This document shows positions 27,290 to 41,320 of a stretch of DNA of 64,000 nucleotides, piece by piece. Made by a program: the position numbers and the translations under genes. The DNA is taken from the NCBI GenBank assembly GCA_950054485.1, contig CATLPD010000005.1, positions 17,194 to 81,193 of the forward strand, given 5' to 3'. Under the pieces are notes generated by a model. That model was given only the letters and a program-made list of their open reading frames with translations, ran no database searches and had not been told where the DNA came from. Numbering within the stretch: the stretch's first letter is position 1; each line of letters starts with the position of its first letter. Source of the DNA: an uncultured Alphaproteobacteria bacterium (lineage in GTDB: Bacteria; Pseudomonadota; Alphaproteobacteria; Micavibrionales; CSBR16-224).

Positions 27290-28093
27290 ATGCGATTAAC
27301 ATCTTGGAATATCAACTCTGTACGACTGCGTGCGCCTTTGCTGGCTGAAATTGCCGAATATACAAAATCAGACATCATATGTTTGCAGGAAACAAAGACG
27401 CCTGACGAGTTTTTCCCACATGACGAAATTGAGGCTATGGGCTTCAAACACCGTGCCTTCACAGGTATGAAAAGCTATAACGGGGTTGCGATTTTATCTA
27501 AATATCCGCTGGAAGATGTGCGAATTGAACACCGTTGTGAAAATGCCGACTGCCGCCACATCGCCGCGCGCGTTATCAAAGACGGTAAGGAAGTTTTTGA
27601 CCTGCATAATCTTTATATCCCCGCTGGAGGGTACGAGCCGGACCCTGTCGCGAACGACAAATTCAAACATAAACTTGATTTTGTAGACGAGCTGACGGAA
27701 TGGTTTCCTGCCAATCACAAGAAATCTGAAAAAATGGTTGTTGTGGGTGATTTAAACATCGCCCCTCGTGAAAACGATGTCTGGGATCATAAAAAGATGC
27801 TCAAGGTGGTTTCGCACACACCTGTCGAGGTTGAAAAATTTACAGCGTTCCAGAATGCTATGGATTGGGTCGACAGCGCGCGCGAGTTCTACCCTGATGA
27901 TCAAAAGCTATATACATGGTGGAGCTATCGCGCCAAAGACTGGGCGGCGGCTGACAAGGGCCGTAGACTGGATCATATCTGGGTCACGCAACCTTTGAAA
28001 AAACATTTAAAAGGGCATAGCGTCTTAAAAGATGCCCGCGGGTGGGATCGTCCCAGCGACCATGCCCCTTTGACAACGGAGTTTGATTTATGA
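27290..28093 (+). CDS. xthA: Exonuclease III
   Basis: 267 residues. AP endonuclease and 3'-5' exonuclease in base-excision repair; works after the uracil-DNA glycosylase found at 9.5 kb. MRLTSWNINSVRLR, the metal-binding CLQETK, VGDLNIAP and the final WDRPSDHAPL motif are intact. The start codon is the first Met of the conserved N-terminus. The stop overlaps the next gene's ATG. Confidence 0.96.
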   Translation: MRLTSWNINSVRLRAPLLAEIAEYTKSDIICLQETKTPDEFFPHDEIEAMGFKHRAFTGMKSYNGVAILSKYPLEDVRIEHRCENADCRHIAARVIKDGKEVFDLHNLYIPAGGYEPDPVANDKFKHKLDFVDELTEWFPANHKKSEKMVVVGDLNIAPRENDVWDHKKMLKVVSHTPVEVEKFTAFQNAMDWVDSAREFYPDDQKLYTWWSYRAKDWAAADKGRRLDHIWVTQPLKKHLKGHSVLKDARGWDRPSDHAPLTTEFDL

Positions 28094-28704
28094 TTGAAAC
28101 AGAACAGAAAATTATCCTGTCACGCGAATCTCTTGAGGATGTGTTCAATAAACTGGCGCCGTCAGAATTCAAACGCAAGCACCATCCGCGTGCATATTTC
28201 GATACGCTGGATATGCAACTGCATCATCGTAAGGCAGCTTTGCGTATTCAGAAAAAGAGCAGCGGCGGTTTCAAACAAACAATAAAAGCCGCGCATGCTG
28301 ATCAGGGAGATTCACTGGTAAGATCGGAATGGGACATGGCGATCGCAAATGATCATCCCGATTTCTCCGTTATAGATAATCCGGACATTTTAAAAATTCT
28401 TGCCGATGTCGATTCCAAAAAGATGGTCCATATATTCACGTCAGATGTAAAACGCCGCTTTTTTGATATTGATGTGCCAGGCAAGGGCATTGTCGAAGTC
28501 GCTTTTGATTTGGGCGAAATATATTTGCCGAACGGCGATATTCGCGAGGAGCTTTGCGAGATCGAAGTCGAACTGAAATCCGGCAACGAGAGTGCGATTG
28601 ATGATGTTGTCGCCCGTATCCTTGATATGGCGGCTGATGCCAAGGTGTCAAAAAGCAGCAAAGCTGAACGCGGTTTTAATTTATATCAAAAACACCGCCT
28701 GTAA
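28090..28704 (+). CDS. CYTH-domain protein (adenylyl cyclase / thiamine triphosphatase fold)
   Basis: 204 residues. Begins with the CYTH signature E-x-E-x-K (IETEQKI), followed by YFDTLDMQLHHRKAALRIQKK (Arg/Lys residues for triphosphate binding) and ELCEIEVELKSG, matching the inorganic triphosphatase / CYTH barrel. The protein is short and has no CHAD domain. Probably hydrolyses or binds a triphosphate. Overlaps xthA by four bases, so translation is coupled. Confidence 0.85.
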   Translation: MIETEQKIILSRESLEDVFNKLAPSEFKRKHHPRAYFDTLDMQLHHRKAALRIQKKSSGGFKQTIKAAHADQGDSLVRSEWDMAIANDHPDFSVIDNPDILKILADVDSKKMVHIFTSDVKRRFFDIDVPGKGIVEVAFDLGEIYLPNGDIREELCEIEVELKSGNESAIDDVVARILDMAADAKVSKSSKAERGFNLYQKHRL

Positions 28705-28829
28705 ACCTCCCGTAAATTTTTTGAAATTTTTACTGGCGCTTTGAAGAATCTGTGATATATATAAGTCACTTATTTCCCTTAAATTGTTAGCTTAAATTTC
28801 CCGCAAAGGGGTAACGGCTAATAAGAGAA

Positions 28830-28920
28830 GGGATTAGACCACAAATCCCGAGGGCGTTTGCTCAAGCAGCCGTAAGGCGGTAGCAAGAACAAAAAGCCCG
28901 ACGACGCATTTGTGTTTTTT
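28830..28920 (+). promoter_or_regulatory. Structured, possibly switching leader RNA before tRNA-Trp / secE / nusG
   Basis: Nested pairing: CACAAAT (28840-28846) with ATTTGTG (28908-28914) followed by six T; inside it GGGC (28852-28855) / GCCC (28896-28899), TTGCT (28858-28862) / AGCAA (28882-28886), and GCC-GTAA-GGC (28869-28878), a GNRA-type tetraloop. The competing hairpin GGGATT (28830-28835) / AATCCC (28844-28849) uses part of the same bases, so the outer terminator-like stem and this hairpin exclude each other. It precedes the tRNA by four bases. AT-rich TATATA (28756-28761) upstream may be the promoter. No known riboswitch recognised. Confidence 0.5.
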
Positions 28921-28924
28921 AAGT

Positions 28925-29000
28925 AGGAGCGTAGCTCAATTGGTAGAGTACCGGTCTCCAAAACCGGGGGTTGTGGGTTCGAGCCCCTCCGCTCCTGCCA
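28925..29000 (+). tRNA. trnW: tRNA-Trp (CCA)
   Basis: 76 bases with a 7-bp acceptor stem AGGAGCG / CGCTCCT, D arm GTAGCTCAATTGGTAGAG, anticodon stem CCGGT / ACCGG with anticodon CCA at 28958-28960, T arm GTGGGTTCGAGCCC and an encoded 3' CCA. It precedes secE, a common arrangement. Confidence 0.98.
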
Positions 29001-29128
29001 TTAGTTTCCATCGTTCGCTCGATGGCTGTGTCAGATTATCGCTCGTGTATGTTGAATACACCTCACGAAAATCTTCCTCGCCACGAACAAACGCTGTTTA
29101 CTAAGAGTTAATTGAAAAGGATTTGATT

Positions 29129-29323
29129 ATGTCGAAGAACGTAACGCAATTTTTTAAAGAGGTTAAACAGGAAGGTAAAAAAGTTACCTGGCCTGGCCGC
29201 AAGGAAGTTACCGTCACGACAATAATCGTATTTATCATGGTCATATTCATTGCGATGTATCTGATGTTTGCAGATTGGGTGATCGCAGGTGTGATCGAAT
29301 GGATTTTAGGTGTTGGAAACTAA
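29129..29323 (+). CDS. secE: Preprotein translocase subunit SecE
   Basis: 64 residues from ATG 29129 with AAAAGG upstream. Clamp subunit of the SecYEG channel. Short single-membrane-helix form: FFKEVKQEGKKVTWPGRKEV then a hydrophobic helix (about residues 28-50). Between tRNA-Trp and nusG, as usual. Confidence 0.96.
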   Translation: MSKNVTQFFKEVKQEGKKVTWPGRKEVTVTTIIVFIMVIFIAMYLMFADWVIAGVIEWILGVGN

Positions 29324-29346
29324 GCTAAAGAATAAGGATTTTTAAA

Positions 29347-29880
29347 ATGGCTCACCGTTGGTATGTAGTTCACGTTTATTCAGGTTTCGAGAATAAGGTT
29401 GCCGAAGCAATCAAGCAGAATGCGAAAAAACGCAAACTGGAAGAAGCAATCGAAGAAATTATGGTGCCGACCGAAGAAGTGATCGAGGTTCGCCGTGGCC
29501 AGCGCGTGAATGCAGAACAAAAATATTTCCCGGGCTATGTCCTTGTGAAAATGGACCTGACTGACGAAGCATGGCATTTGGTTAAAGATACACCAAAGGT
29601 AACAGGCTTTTTGGGCGCCGCAAACAAGCCGCAGCCGATTTCACAAAAAGAAGCCGAACGTTTGATCAAACAGATGGAAGAGGGCGCTGAAAAGCCACGT
29701 TCGACCGTTATGTTCGATGTCGGCGAAACGGTCAAAGTTATCGACGGTCCGTTCAATTCATTCAGCGGTACGGTTGAAGAAGTAGACGAAGAGCGTAGCC
29801 GCTTGAAAGTGCTGGTTTCGATCTTTGGTCGTGCAACACCGGTTGAACTGGAATTCAGCCAGGTTGATAAAACCGCTTAA
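29347..29880 (+). CDS. nusG: Transcription termination/antitermination factor NusG
   Basis: 177 residues. N-terminal NGN domain ([30 protein letters not shown]) binds RNA polymerase; C-terminal KOW domain ([16 protein letters not shown]) contacts Rho or S10. Length is standard. 23 bases after secE and in the same transcript. Confidence 0.97.
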   Translation: MAHRWYVVHVYSGFENKVAEAIKQNAKKRKLEEAIEEIMVPTEEVIEVRRGQRVNAEQKYFPGYVLVKMDLTDEAWHLVKDTPKVTGFLGAANKPQPISQKEAERLIKQMEEGAEKPRSTVMFDVGETVKVIDGPFNSFSGTVEEVDEERSRLKVLVSIFGRATPVELEFSQVDKTA

Positions 29881-29904
29881 TTCAATAAAAATCAGAGAAT
29901 CGTC

Positions 29905-29932
29905 TTGAATTATAGTGCGCTTTCTGTATAGT
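29905..29932 (+). promoter_or_regulatory. Promoter of rplK-rplA with a 10-bp direct repeat
   Basis: TTGAAT (29905-29910), 16-base spacer, TATAGT (29927-29932). TATAGTGCGC occurs at 29911-29920 and again at 29927-29936, so a second -10-like box lies inside the spacer. Confidence 0.6.
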
Positions 29933-29939
29933 GCGCGAG

Positions 29940-30034
29940 TACCTATGGGTACGATTCGGTGTGGAAGGCTATGTATCAAAGTCCAAATACGGCCATACCA
30001 CGCGACCTAAAACTTAATATGTTAGGAGAATAAC
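29940..30034 (+). promoter_or_regulatory. rplK leader, possible L1 autoregulatory site
   Basis: The leader can fold as GGC-(TAT)-GTAT ... ATAC-(G)-GCC, a stem with an asymmetric bulge near 29968-29997. Repression of rplKA by excess L1 at such a leader site is established in E. coli; its presence here is inferred from position and shape. Confidence 0.35.
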
Positions 30035-30463
30035 ATGGCAAAAAAGATAGACCGCGTCCTGAAGCTTCAGGTCCCTGCGGGTAAAGCAAACCCATCCCCA
30101 CCCATCGGTCCTGCCCTGGGTCAGGTTGGTGTGAACATCATGGAATTTTGTAAAGCCTTTAATGCGCAAACTCAGGAAATGGAACCTGGTATGCCGTTGC
30201 CGACTGTTATTACAGTTTACGGTGACCGCAGCTTTACATTTGAAATTAAAACAGCGCCAGCTAGCTATTACCTTAAAAAGGCTGCCAAGGTCCAAAAAGG
30301 ATCAGGTACAGTCGGTAAGGGGCCGGCAATTGGTAAAGTCACAATGAAACAAGTTCGTGAAATTGCCGAAGCTAAGATGAAAGATTTGAACGCTCACGAC
30401 GTTGATCAGGCCGCGAAGATTATCGCCGGTTCTGCACGTTCAATGGGAATTGAGGTAGCATAA
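30035..30463 (+). CDS. rplK: Ribosomal protein L11
   Basis: 142 residues, standard length. Binds 23S rRNA at the GTPase-associated centre. The proline-rich N-domain ([20 protein letters not shown]) and C-terminal RNA-binding domain ([17 protein letters not shown]) are present, ending in [10 protein letters not shown]. Start ATG with TAGGAGA upstream. One base separates it from rplA. Confidence 0.98.
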   Translation: MAKKIDRVLKLQVPAGKANPSPPIGPALGQVGVNIMEFCKAFNAQTQEMEPGMPLPTVITVYGDRSFTFEIKTAPASYYLKKAAKVQKGSGTVGKGPAIGKVTMKQVREIAEAKMKDLNAHDVDQAAKIIAGSARSMGIEVA

Positions 30464-30464
30464 G

Positions 30465-31163
30465 ATGGCAAAAGCAGGAAAAAGAATTCGCAAAATCCGT
30501 GAAGGTCTGGATCGTACGACAACCTACAATCTGACAGACGCGGTAAAATCAGTTCAGGAATTTTCGAACACGAAATTCGACGAAACTGTTGAAATTTGCA
30601 TGAACCTTGGCGTTGACCCGAAACACTCGGACCAGATCGTCCGCGGTATGGTTCAATTGCCGAACGGTACAGGTAAAACAATCCGCGTTGCGGTTTTTGC
30701 GCGTGATGCAAAGGCTGACGAAGCCAAAAAGGCCGGCGCTGACATCGTCGGAGCCGAAGACCTGATGGAATCAATTCAAAAGGGTAACATGGATTTTGAT
30801 CGCGTTATTGCGACACCTGACATGATGCCATTGGTTGGCCGTTTGGGTCAGGTTCTGGGTCCGAAAGGCCTGATGCCGAACCCGAAACTGGGTACGGTTA
30901 CACCTGATGTTGAGAAAGCTGTTAAAGCTGCCAAAGGCGGCGCTGTTGAATTCCGTGCTGAAAAAGCCGGTATCGTACACGCTGGTGTTGGCAAAGTCAG
31001 CTTTGGCCAGCAGAAGCTGGAAGAAAATATCCGCGCATTTGTCAGTGCTATTGTGAAAGCAAAGCCATCAGGCGCGAAAGGTACATACGTTAGAAAAGTG
31101 ACTCTGACATCTACAATGGGCCCAGGCCTGAATGTTGATGTTGCGGATGCAACTGCAGCGTAA
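30465..31163 (+). CDS. rplA: Ribosomal protein L1
   Basis: 232 residues. Forms the mobile L1 stalk near the E site and can repress its own operon. [35 protein letters not shown] and the end SSTMGPG-like [11 protein letters not shown] are family hallmarks. Directly follows rplK. A perfect 9-bp hairpin (31169-31196) follows the stop. Confidence 0.98.
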   Translation: MAKAGKRIRKIREGLDRTTTYNLTDAVKSVQEFSNTKFDETVEICMNLGVDPKHSDQIVRGMVQLPNGTGKTIRVAVFARDAKADEAKKAGADIVGAEDLMESIQKGNMDFDRVIATPDMMPLVGRLGQVLGPKGLMPNPKLGTVTPDVEKAVKAAKGGAVEFRAEKAGIVHAGVGKVSFGQQKLEENIRAFVSAIVKAKPSGAKGTYVRKVTLTSTMGPGLNVDVADATAA

Positions 31164-31168
31164 GTAAT

Positions 31169-31413
31169 TTTGTCCGGTTGTTAAAAGCCGGACAAATGTT
31201 CCTGTCCAAGACTACAGGTGCCCAAAAGATTTTTAATTCAAGGGTTTAAAATTGGCCTGTATAGATAGTGGAATAAAGAGTTAAAAGACGTTTATCGCGT
31301 TTCAAGACTTTGATTTCCGGGCAGGGTCGTAAGATTTACAGATGTAATGGTTTGATCTGTAAATCAAGTGCAACCCGACGGGGGATAAAACCCTTGTCAC
31401 AACAAACGGAGAA
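31169..31413 (+). promoter_or_regulatory. L10 leader region between rplA and rplJ
   Basis: Starts with a 9-bp hairpin (TTTGTCCGG / CCGGACAAA). Then CCAAGACTACAGGTGCCC (31205-31222), wording typical of L10 leaders, where L10-L12 binds to repress rplJL. Near the end is a perfect 11-bp hairpin GATTTACAGAT / ATCTGTAAATC (31333-31343 and 31355-31365) before the ribosome binding site. Nothing coding is visible in these 250 bases. Confidence 0.6.
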
Positions 31414-31419
31414 GTGTCC

Positions 31420-31929
31420 GTGAATCGTGCACAAAAGAAAGAAGCCGTTGAAGCTCTCGCAAAGACGTTTGAAGCGTCTGAGACAATTGTTTTGGCCCAT
31501 AACGAAGGCCTGACAGTTGCCCAGATGTCTGAATTGCGTTCTAAAATGCGTGAAGCTGGCGGTCAAATCAAAGTCGTTAAAAACCGTTTGGCACAGCGTG
31601 CTATCCAGGAAAGCAAATTTGCTGGTCTTGGCGAACAATTCAAGGGGCCTGTTGTTATGGCGTCATCGGAAAACCCGGTGCCGGCTGCAAAGATTGCTTA
31701 TGAGTTCGCAAAAGAGAACAAAAAATTTGTAATCTTTGCTGGTGGTATGGGCGAAACACAGCTTGATCAAAGTGGCGTCGAGGCCTTGGCCAAAATGCCG
31801 TCTCTGGACGAGTTGCGTGGGAAAATTATCGGTGTTATTTCTGCACCGGCCCAAAAACTGGCTGCTATAACGCAGGCCCCAGCTGGACAGCTGGCCCGTG
31901 TTATTAAGGCCTATGCCGACAAAGGCTGA
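31420..31929 (+). CDS. rplJ: Ribosomal protein L10 (GTG start)
   Basis: 169 residues from GTG 31420, chosen over GTG 31414 because GGAG (31408-31411) is properly spaced only for the later one and MNRAQKKEAVEAL matches the family start. Base of the L7/L12 stalk. VVKNRLAQRAI and FVIFAGGMGE are characteristic; the C-terminal helix that carries L12 dimers ends in AYADKG. Confidence 0.95.
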   Translation: MNRAQKKEAVEALAKTFEASETIVLAHNEGLTVAQMSELRSKMREAGGQIKVVKNRLAQRAIQESKFAGLGEQFKGPVVMASSENPVPAAKIAYEFAKENKKFVIFAGGMGETQLDQSGVEALAKMPSLDELRGKIIGVISAPAQKLAAITQAPAGQLARVIKAYADKG

Positions 31930-31998
31930 TAGCTAAAGCGTGTTAATGGTTAAACGCAAACTAAAGTAAACGATAAAAAGCATATAGGAGAAAAAATC

Positions 31999-32373
31999 AT
32001 GGCTGATATCGAAAAAATTGCTGATCAACTGTCTGAACTGACAGTAATGGAAGCAGCTGAACTGTCTAAACTTCTTGAAGAAAAGTGGGGCGTTTCTGCT
32101 GCTGCTCCAGTTGCTGTTGCTGCTGCTGGCGCTGCTGCCGGTGGTGATGCTGCTGCTGAAAAAGACGAATTTGATGTTGTTCTGGCCTCTGCCGGCGCAC
32201 AAAAAATCAACGTCATTAAAGAAGTGCGCTCAATCACAGGTCTGGGCTTGAAAGAAGCCAAAGATCTGGTTGAAGGCGCACCAAAGCCAGTTAAAGAAGG
32301 CGTTGCGAAAGCAGAAGCTGAAGAAATGAAGAAGAAGCTTGAAGAGGCCGGCGCTACAGTCGAGCTGAAGTAA
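31999..32373 (+). CDS. rplL: Ribosomal protein L7/L12
   Basis: 124 residues. N-terminal dimerisation domain, Ala/Gly-rich hinge (about residues 36-55), then the C-terminal factor-binding domain [20 protein letters not shown] and [20 protein letters not shown]. Stimulates elongation-factor GTPases. Strong ribosome binding site AGGAGA. Next comes the structured rpoB leader. Confidence 0.98.
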   Translation: MADIEKIADQLSELTVMEAAELSKLLEEKWGVSAAAPVAVAAAGAAAGGDAAAEKDEFDVVLASAGAQKINVIKEVRSITGLGLKEAKDLVEGAPKPVKEGVAKAEAEEMKKKLEEAGATVELK

Positions 32374-32670
32374 GCTTTTTGAAATTTCGGAAAATATATC
32401 TTGATAATTTTCTGAAATTCAGTATTTAAAGGTAGGGCGATCTGTAAGGTTTACAGGTCGCCATTACCGACAAAAGACCGAAAATAAGGTCTAATTAAGG
32501 TAAGCGGGCAAATAAGGAGCACTTTGAGTGGTCTTTGAAAATTAGAATTTTAAAAGGTTACCGCACGGAGCGATGGTTTCGGCGCAGGTGACCTTATTGG
32601 CGTTTTTACGCCGCAAATACTGGCGAAAGTTTGAAAGCTTTCGGAATTTAAACTAAGGGAACAGATAGAC
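32374..32670 (+). promoter_or_regulatory. Structured leader between rplL and rpoB
   Basis: 297 bases without a gene but with several inverted repeats: GGCGATCTGTAA / TTACAGGTCGCC (32436-32447, 32451-32462, one G-U pair), AGACC / GGTCT, a longer-range AAGGTTACC / GGTGACCTT, GGCGTTTTTACGCC, and CGAAAG / CTTTCG just before rpoB. In E. coli the same gap holds a partial terminator and an RNase III site. A role in setting the rpoB level is inferred. Confidence 0.5.
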
Positions 32671-35600
32671 ATGAGCGCACAGGCATCAAAATCAAAAAAA
32701 CCAGCACGTTTTTCACAAAGCTATACAGGCCGTAAACGTGTACGCCGCAGTTTCGGACGTATTGAAGAAATTTGCGAAATGCCAAACCTGATCGAGGTTC
32801 AAAAGGAATCATACGAAAAATTCCTGCAAATCGGCATTCCGGGCGAGGAACGCGCGCCAGAAGGACTGCAGGAAGTATTCCAATCAGTCTTCCCGATCCA
32901 TGATTTCTCGGACCGTGCGCAAATTGATTTTGTGAAGTACGAATTTGAAGAGCCTAAATACGACGTTGATGAATGTCAGCAGCGCGACATGACATTCGCC
33001 GCGCCTTGCCGCGTGACATTGCGCTTGTCGGTTTTTGATGTTGACGAGGATACAGGCTTGAAGTCGATCCGCGACATCAAGGAGCAGGACGTCTATATGG
33101 TCGATATGCCGATGATGACAGAAAACGGTACGTTCGTAGTAAACGGTACTGAGCGTGTTATCGTATCGCAGATGCACCGTAGCCCGGGTGTGTTCTTTGA
33201 CCATGACAGCGGTAAAACACACGCATCTGGTAAATATCTGTTTGCAGCCCGCGTGATCCCTTACCGTGGATCTTGGCTGGATTTTGAATTTGACCCGAAA
33301 GACATTCTGAACGTTCGTATCGACCGTCGTCGCAAATTGCCGGTGACAACATTCCTGTTGGCGCTGGATAACGAAGAATCTGCAAAATACCGTGCCAAGC
33401 AGATCGAAAAAGGTGAAGAAGTAGACGTGACCAAAATTCAAGGTATGTCAAAGCAGGAAATCTTCAGCCTGTTCTATGGTGCGAATGAATTTGAAAACAC
33501 AGCTAAGGGCTGGAAAACATCTTATGATGCCGAGCGTTACCGCGGTATCAAACTGGTTTACGATCTGGTTGATGCCAAAGGCGGAAAAGTTGTTGCCGAA
33601 GCCGGTACAAAAATCACAGCCCGCAAAGCGAAAAAGCTGGAAGAAGACGGTCTGAAAGAACAGCTGATTACAGCTGAAGAAATGAACGGATCCTATCTGG
33701 CCGAAGACATCACCGATAAAGAAACAGGTGAAGTTGCTTTTGAAGCCGGTGACGAGCTGGATAAAAAAGCTTTCGCTAAGCTCGAGAAAATGGGCGTTAC
33801 TAAAATCAAGCTTTTGGCAATTGATAACATTAACATCGGCCCTTATCTGCCCGTCACAATGAATGCGGATAAATGTAAAAACCGTGAAGATGCGCTGGTT
33901 GATATCTACCGCGTTATGCGCCCGGGCGAGCCGCCAACACTGGAATCTGCAGATGCATTGTTCCAAGGCCTGTTCTTTGACGCTGACCGTTATGACCTGT
34001 CACCTGTAGGTCGTGTGAAAATGAATTCACGTCTGGGCCTGGAAACAGATGATCAGATGCGCATCCTACGCAAGGAAGACATCATTGAAATCCTGCGCAC
34101 ATTGCTGGATTTGAAAGACGGTAAAGGCGAGGTGGACGATATTGACCACCTTGGTAACCGCCGCGTCCGTTCTGTTGGTGAATTGATGGAAAACCAGTTC
34201 CGCGTTGGTCTGCTGCGTATGGAACGCGCGATCCGCGAGCGTATGTCTTCTGTTGATATCGATACAGCAATGCCGCACGATCTGATCAACGCAAAACCGG
34301 CAGCAGCGGCTGTCCGCGAATTCTTCGGATCATCACAGTTGTCACAGTTTATGGACCAGACAAACCCGCTGTCTGAAATTACACACAAACGCCGTTTGTC
34401 GGCGCTTGGACCGGGTGGTTTGACACGTGAACGCGCAGGCTTTGAAGTCCGCGACGTACACCCGACACACTATGGTCGTATCTGTCCGATTGAAACACCG
34501 GAAGGCCCGAACATTGGTCTGATTAACTCGCTGTCGACTTTTGCGCGTATCAACCAATACGGCTTTATCGAAAGCCCGTACCGTAAAGTTGAAAACGGCA
34601 AAGTGACTGACGAAGTTGTTTACCTGTCTGCGATGCAGGAAGGTAAATACACAATCGCCCAGGCCAACGCAGAAGTTGATGATAAAGGCAAACTGGTAAC
34701 AGATCTTGTGTCTTGCCGTATCAACGGTGAAAACATGATGGTTTCAAAAGACCAGGTTAATATGATTGACGTATCGCCAAAACAGATGGTTTCTGTTGCG
34801 GCGGCTTTGATCCCGTTCCTTGAAAATGACGATGCGAACCGCGCCCTGATGGGATCGAACATGCAACGTCAAGCCGTGCCGCTGCTGCAAGCAGATGCGC
34901 CGCTGGTTGGAACAGGTATGGAAGTTACAGTTGCGAAAGACTCGGGTGCTGCGATTGGTGCACGCCGTACGGGTATCGTCAACTCGGTTGATGCCAACCG
35001 TATCGTTATTCACGCGACAGAGGAAAAAGATTCTTCGAAATCAACAGTTGATGTTTATTCTTTGAAGAAATTCCAGCGCTCGAACCAGAATACCTGCATT
35101 AACCAGCGCCCGCTGGTTAAGGTTGGCGACAAGATTATGGCCGGCGATATTATCGCTGACGGTCCGTCGACAGATCTGGGTGAATTGGCCTTGGGTCGTA
35201 ACGTTCTATGTGCCTTCATGCCTTGGAACGGTTATAACTTCGAGGATTCTATCCTGCTGTCAGAGCGTATTGTGAAAGATGACGTTTATACTTCGATCCA
35301 CATTGAAGAATACGAAGTCATGGCCCGCGATACAAAACTGGGTCAGGAAGATATCACACGCGATATTCCGAACGTTGGTGAAGAAGCTCTGCGTAATCTG
35401 GATGAAGCGGGTATTATCTATGTAGGTGCCGAAGTACACCCTGGCGATATTCTAGTTGGTAAAGTTACACCAAAGGGTGAAAGCCCGATGACACCGGAAG
35501 AAAAACTTCTGCGTGCGATCTTTGGTGAAAAAGCCTCTGACGTTAAAGATACATCGCTTCGTCTGCCCCCGGGTGGTTCAGGTACGATTGTTGAAGTTCG

Positions 35601-36909
35601 CGTCTTTAACCGCCGCGGCGTTGAAAAAGATCAACGTGCGATGGCGATTGAACGTGAAGAAATCGAACGTCTGGCAAAAGACCGTGATGACGAACGCCGC
35701 ATTTACGAAGGTGGTTTCTATGGATCATTGCGCAAGATGCTGAAAGGCGAAACATTGTCGAAAGCAATCGCAGGTCTGAAGAAGGGCACCAAGCTGTCTG
35801 CCGAAGATCTGGAAGGCTTGTCTTACGGCGATCTGCGCAAGGTTGTCGTCGAGAAAGACAAGACCATGGAATCAATCGAAGACATGGGCACTACATTCGA
35901 CAAGCAAATCAATGATCTGAATGATCGCTTTGAAAACAAAGTTGAAAAACTTCAGCGTGGTGACGAAATGCTGCCGGGCGTGATGAAGATGGTTAAAGTC
36001 TTCGTTGCTGTTAAGCGTAAAATGCAGCCGGGTGATAAAATGGCCGGTCGTCACGGTAACAAAGGTGTGGTTTCCCGCATTATGGCGCAAGAAGATATGC
36101 CATATCTGGAAGACGGCACACCGGTTGATATCGTTTTGAACCCGCTGGGTGTTCCATCGCGTATGAACGTCGGTCAGATTTTGGAAACGCATCTGGGTTG
36201 GGCATCTGCGCAGCTTGGTAAGCAGATCAGCGACGTTCTGGAGAGCTATCACCACGCTGTGAAGTCGAAAGACAAATCAACAGCTGAAAAAGATCGTAAG
36301 CAGCTTGATAAAGTTCTGAAGACAGCCTACGGCGATGATACATACAATCAGGATGTAAAATCACTGAATGATGACGAACTGATCGAAATGGCAGGCAACC
36401 TGCGTAAAGGTGTTCCGATGGCAACGCCGGTATTCGACGGTGCGCATGAAGAAGACCTGAACAAGGCTTTGGAAAGTGCGGGGCTGCATACATCCGGTCA
36501 GGTTACATTGATTGATGGCCGTACAGGCGAGAAATTCGAACGTCAGGTTACAGTTGGATACATGTATATGTTGAAACTGCACCACTTGGTGGACGAGAAA
36601 ATTCACGCCCGTTCAATCGGTCCGTACTCTCTGGTTACGCAGCAGCCTCTGGGTGGTAAGGCCCAGTTCGGTGGTCAGCGCTTTGGAGAGATGGAAGTTT
36701 GGGCGCTGCAGGCCTACGGTGCAGCCTATACGCTGCAGGAAATGTTGACCGTGAAATCGGATGACGTTGCCGGCCGTACCAAAGCCTATGAATCAATCGT
36801 TCGCGGTGATGATACGTTCGAAATCGGTATCCCTGAATCCTTCAACGTCCTGATCAAGGAATTGAAGTCGCTGGGTCTGAACGTCGATCTGAAACAAAGC
36901 GGAATGTAA
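32671..36909 (+). CDS. rpoB: RNA polymerase beta subunit
   Basis: 1412 residues, slightly above the usual alphaproteobacterial length. The rifampicin-binding cluster near residues 551-580 reads [32 protein letters not shown], with the residues of rifampicin-sensitive enzymes. Also present: [30 protein letters not shown] and the C-terminal [18 protein letters not shown]. The N-terminus [20 protein letters not shown] is a short basic leader. An 8-bp hairpin separates it from rpoC. Confidence 0.99.
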   Translation: MSAQASKSKKPARFSQSYTGRKRVRRSFGRIEEICEMPNLIEVQKESYEKFLQIGIPGEERAPEGLQEVFQSVFPIHDFSDRAQIDFVKYEFEEPKYDVDECQQRDMTFAAPCRVTLRLSVFDVDEDTGLKSIRDIKEQDVYMVDMPMMTENGTFVVNGTERVIVSQMHRSPGVFFDHDSGKTHASGKYLFAARVIPYRGSWLDFEFDPKDILNVRIDRRRKLPVTTFLLALDNEESAKYRAKQIEKGEEVDVTKIQGMSKQEIFSLFYGANEFENTAKGWKTSYDAERYRGIKLVYDLVDAKGGKVVAEAGTKITARKAKKLEEDGLKEQLITAEEMNGSYLAEDITDKETGEVAFEAGDELDKKAFAKLEKMGVTKIKLLAIDNINIGPYLPVTMNADKCKNREDALVDIYRVMRPGEPPTLESADALFQGLFFDADRYDLSPVGRVKMNSRLGLETDDQMRILRKEDIIEILRTLLDLKDGKGEVDDIDHLGNRRVRSVGELMENQFRVGLLRMERAIRERMSSVDIDTAMPHDLINAKPAAAAVREFFGSSQLSQFMDQTNPLSEITHKRRLSALGPGGLTRERAGFEVRDVHPTHYGRICPIETPEGPNIGLINSLSTFARINQYGFIESPYRKVENGKVTDEVVYLSAMQEGKYTIAQANAEVDDKGKLVTDLVSCRINGENMMVSKDQVNMIDVSPKQMVSVAAALIPFLENDDANRALMGSNMQRQAVPLLQADAPLVGTGMEVTVAKDSGAAIGARRTGIVNSVDANRIVIHATEEKDSSKSTVDVYSLKKFQRSNQNTCINQRPLVKVGDKIMAGDIIADGPSTDLGELALGRNVLCAFMPWNGYNFEDSILLSERIVKDDVYTSIHIEEYEVMARDTKLGQEDITRDIPNVGEEALRNLDEAGIIYVGAEVHPGDILVGKVTPKGESPMTPEEKLLRAIFGEKASDVKDTSLRLPPGGSGTIVEVRVFNRRGVEKDQRAMAIEREEIERLAKDRDDERRIYEGGFYGSLRKMLKGETLSKAIAGLKKGTKLSAEDLEGLSYGDLRKVVVEKDKTMESIEDMGTTFDKQINDLNDRFENKVEKLQRGDEMLPGVMKMVKVFVAVKRKMQPGDKMAGRHGNKGVVSRIMAQEDMPYLEDGTPVDIVLNPLGVPSRMNVGQILETHLGWASAQLGKQISDVLESYHHAVKSKDKSTAEKDRKQLDKVLKTAYGDDTYNQDVKSLNDDELIEMAGNLRKGVPMATPVFDGAHEEDLNKALESAGLHTSGQVTLIDGRTGEKFERQVTVGYMYMLKLHHLVDEKIHARSIGPYSLVTQQPLGGKAQFGGQRFGEMEVWALQAYGAAYTLQEMLTVKSDDVAGRTKAYESIVRGDDTFEIGIPESFNVLIKELKSLGLNVDLKQSGM

Positions 36910-36917
36910 TATACAAA

Positions 36918-36939
36918 CCCCCGTGCGATGTCACGGGGG
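36918..36939 (+). terminator. Hairpin between rpoB and rpoC (attenuator or stability element)
   Basis: Perfect stem CCCCCGTG / CACGGGGG (36918-36925, 36932-36939), followed only by ATTTTAAA, so at most a weak terminator. It could protect the mRNA end or set the rpoC to rpoB ratio. Confidence 0.5.
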
Positions 36940-36984
36940 ATTTTAAACAGAATAAAAATATTAAGGCGCACTAAGGAGCATAAA

Positions 36985-41208
<4,224 letters not shown>

Positions 41209-41227
41209 GCTTTAATCTAAATCATTC

Positions 41228-41258
41228 AAAAGCCCGGCCAGAGTGCCGGGCTTTTTTA
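41228..41258 (+). terminator. Intrinsic terminator after rpoC
   Basis: Stem AGCCCGGC / GCCGGGCT (41231-41238, 41245-41252) flanked by A and T runs. It ends the rpoBC transcript and is followed at 41259 by a TTGACT that may start the next unit. Confidence 0.93.
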
Positions 41259-41320
41259 TTGACTTCCGCGCGCGCTTATGAAAATATAAGACAATCAAAA
41301 AATCAGGATAGGATGTAAAA

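Noticed and set aside
28910..29104. Open frame through tRNA-Trp
   Set aside because: It reads through a tRNA gene and its product resembles the common spurious tRNA-derived proteins.
33448..33966. Long antisense frames inside rpoB and rpoC
   Set aside because: Expected shadow frames of long genes with biased codon use; no start signals or recognisable domains.
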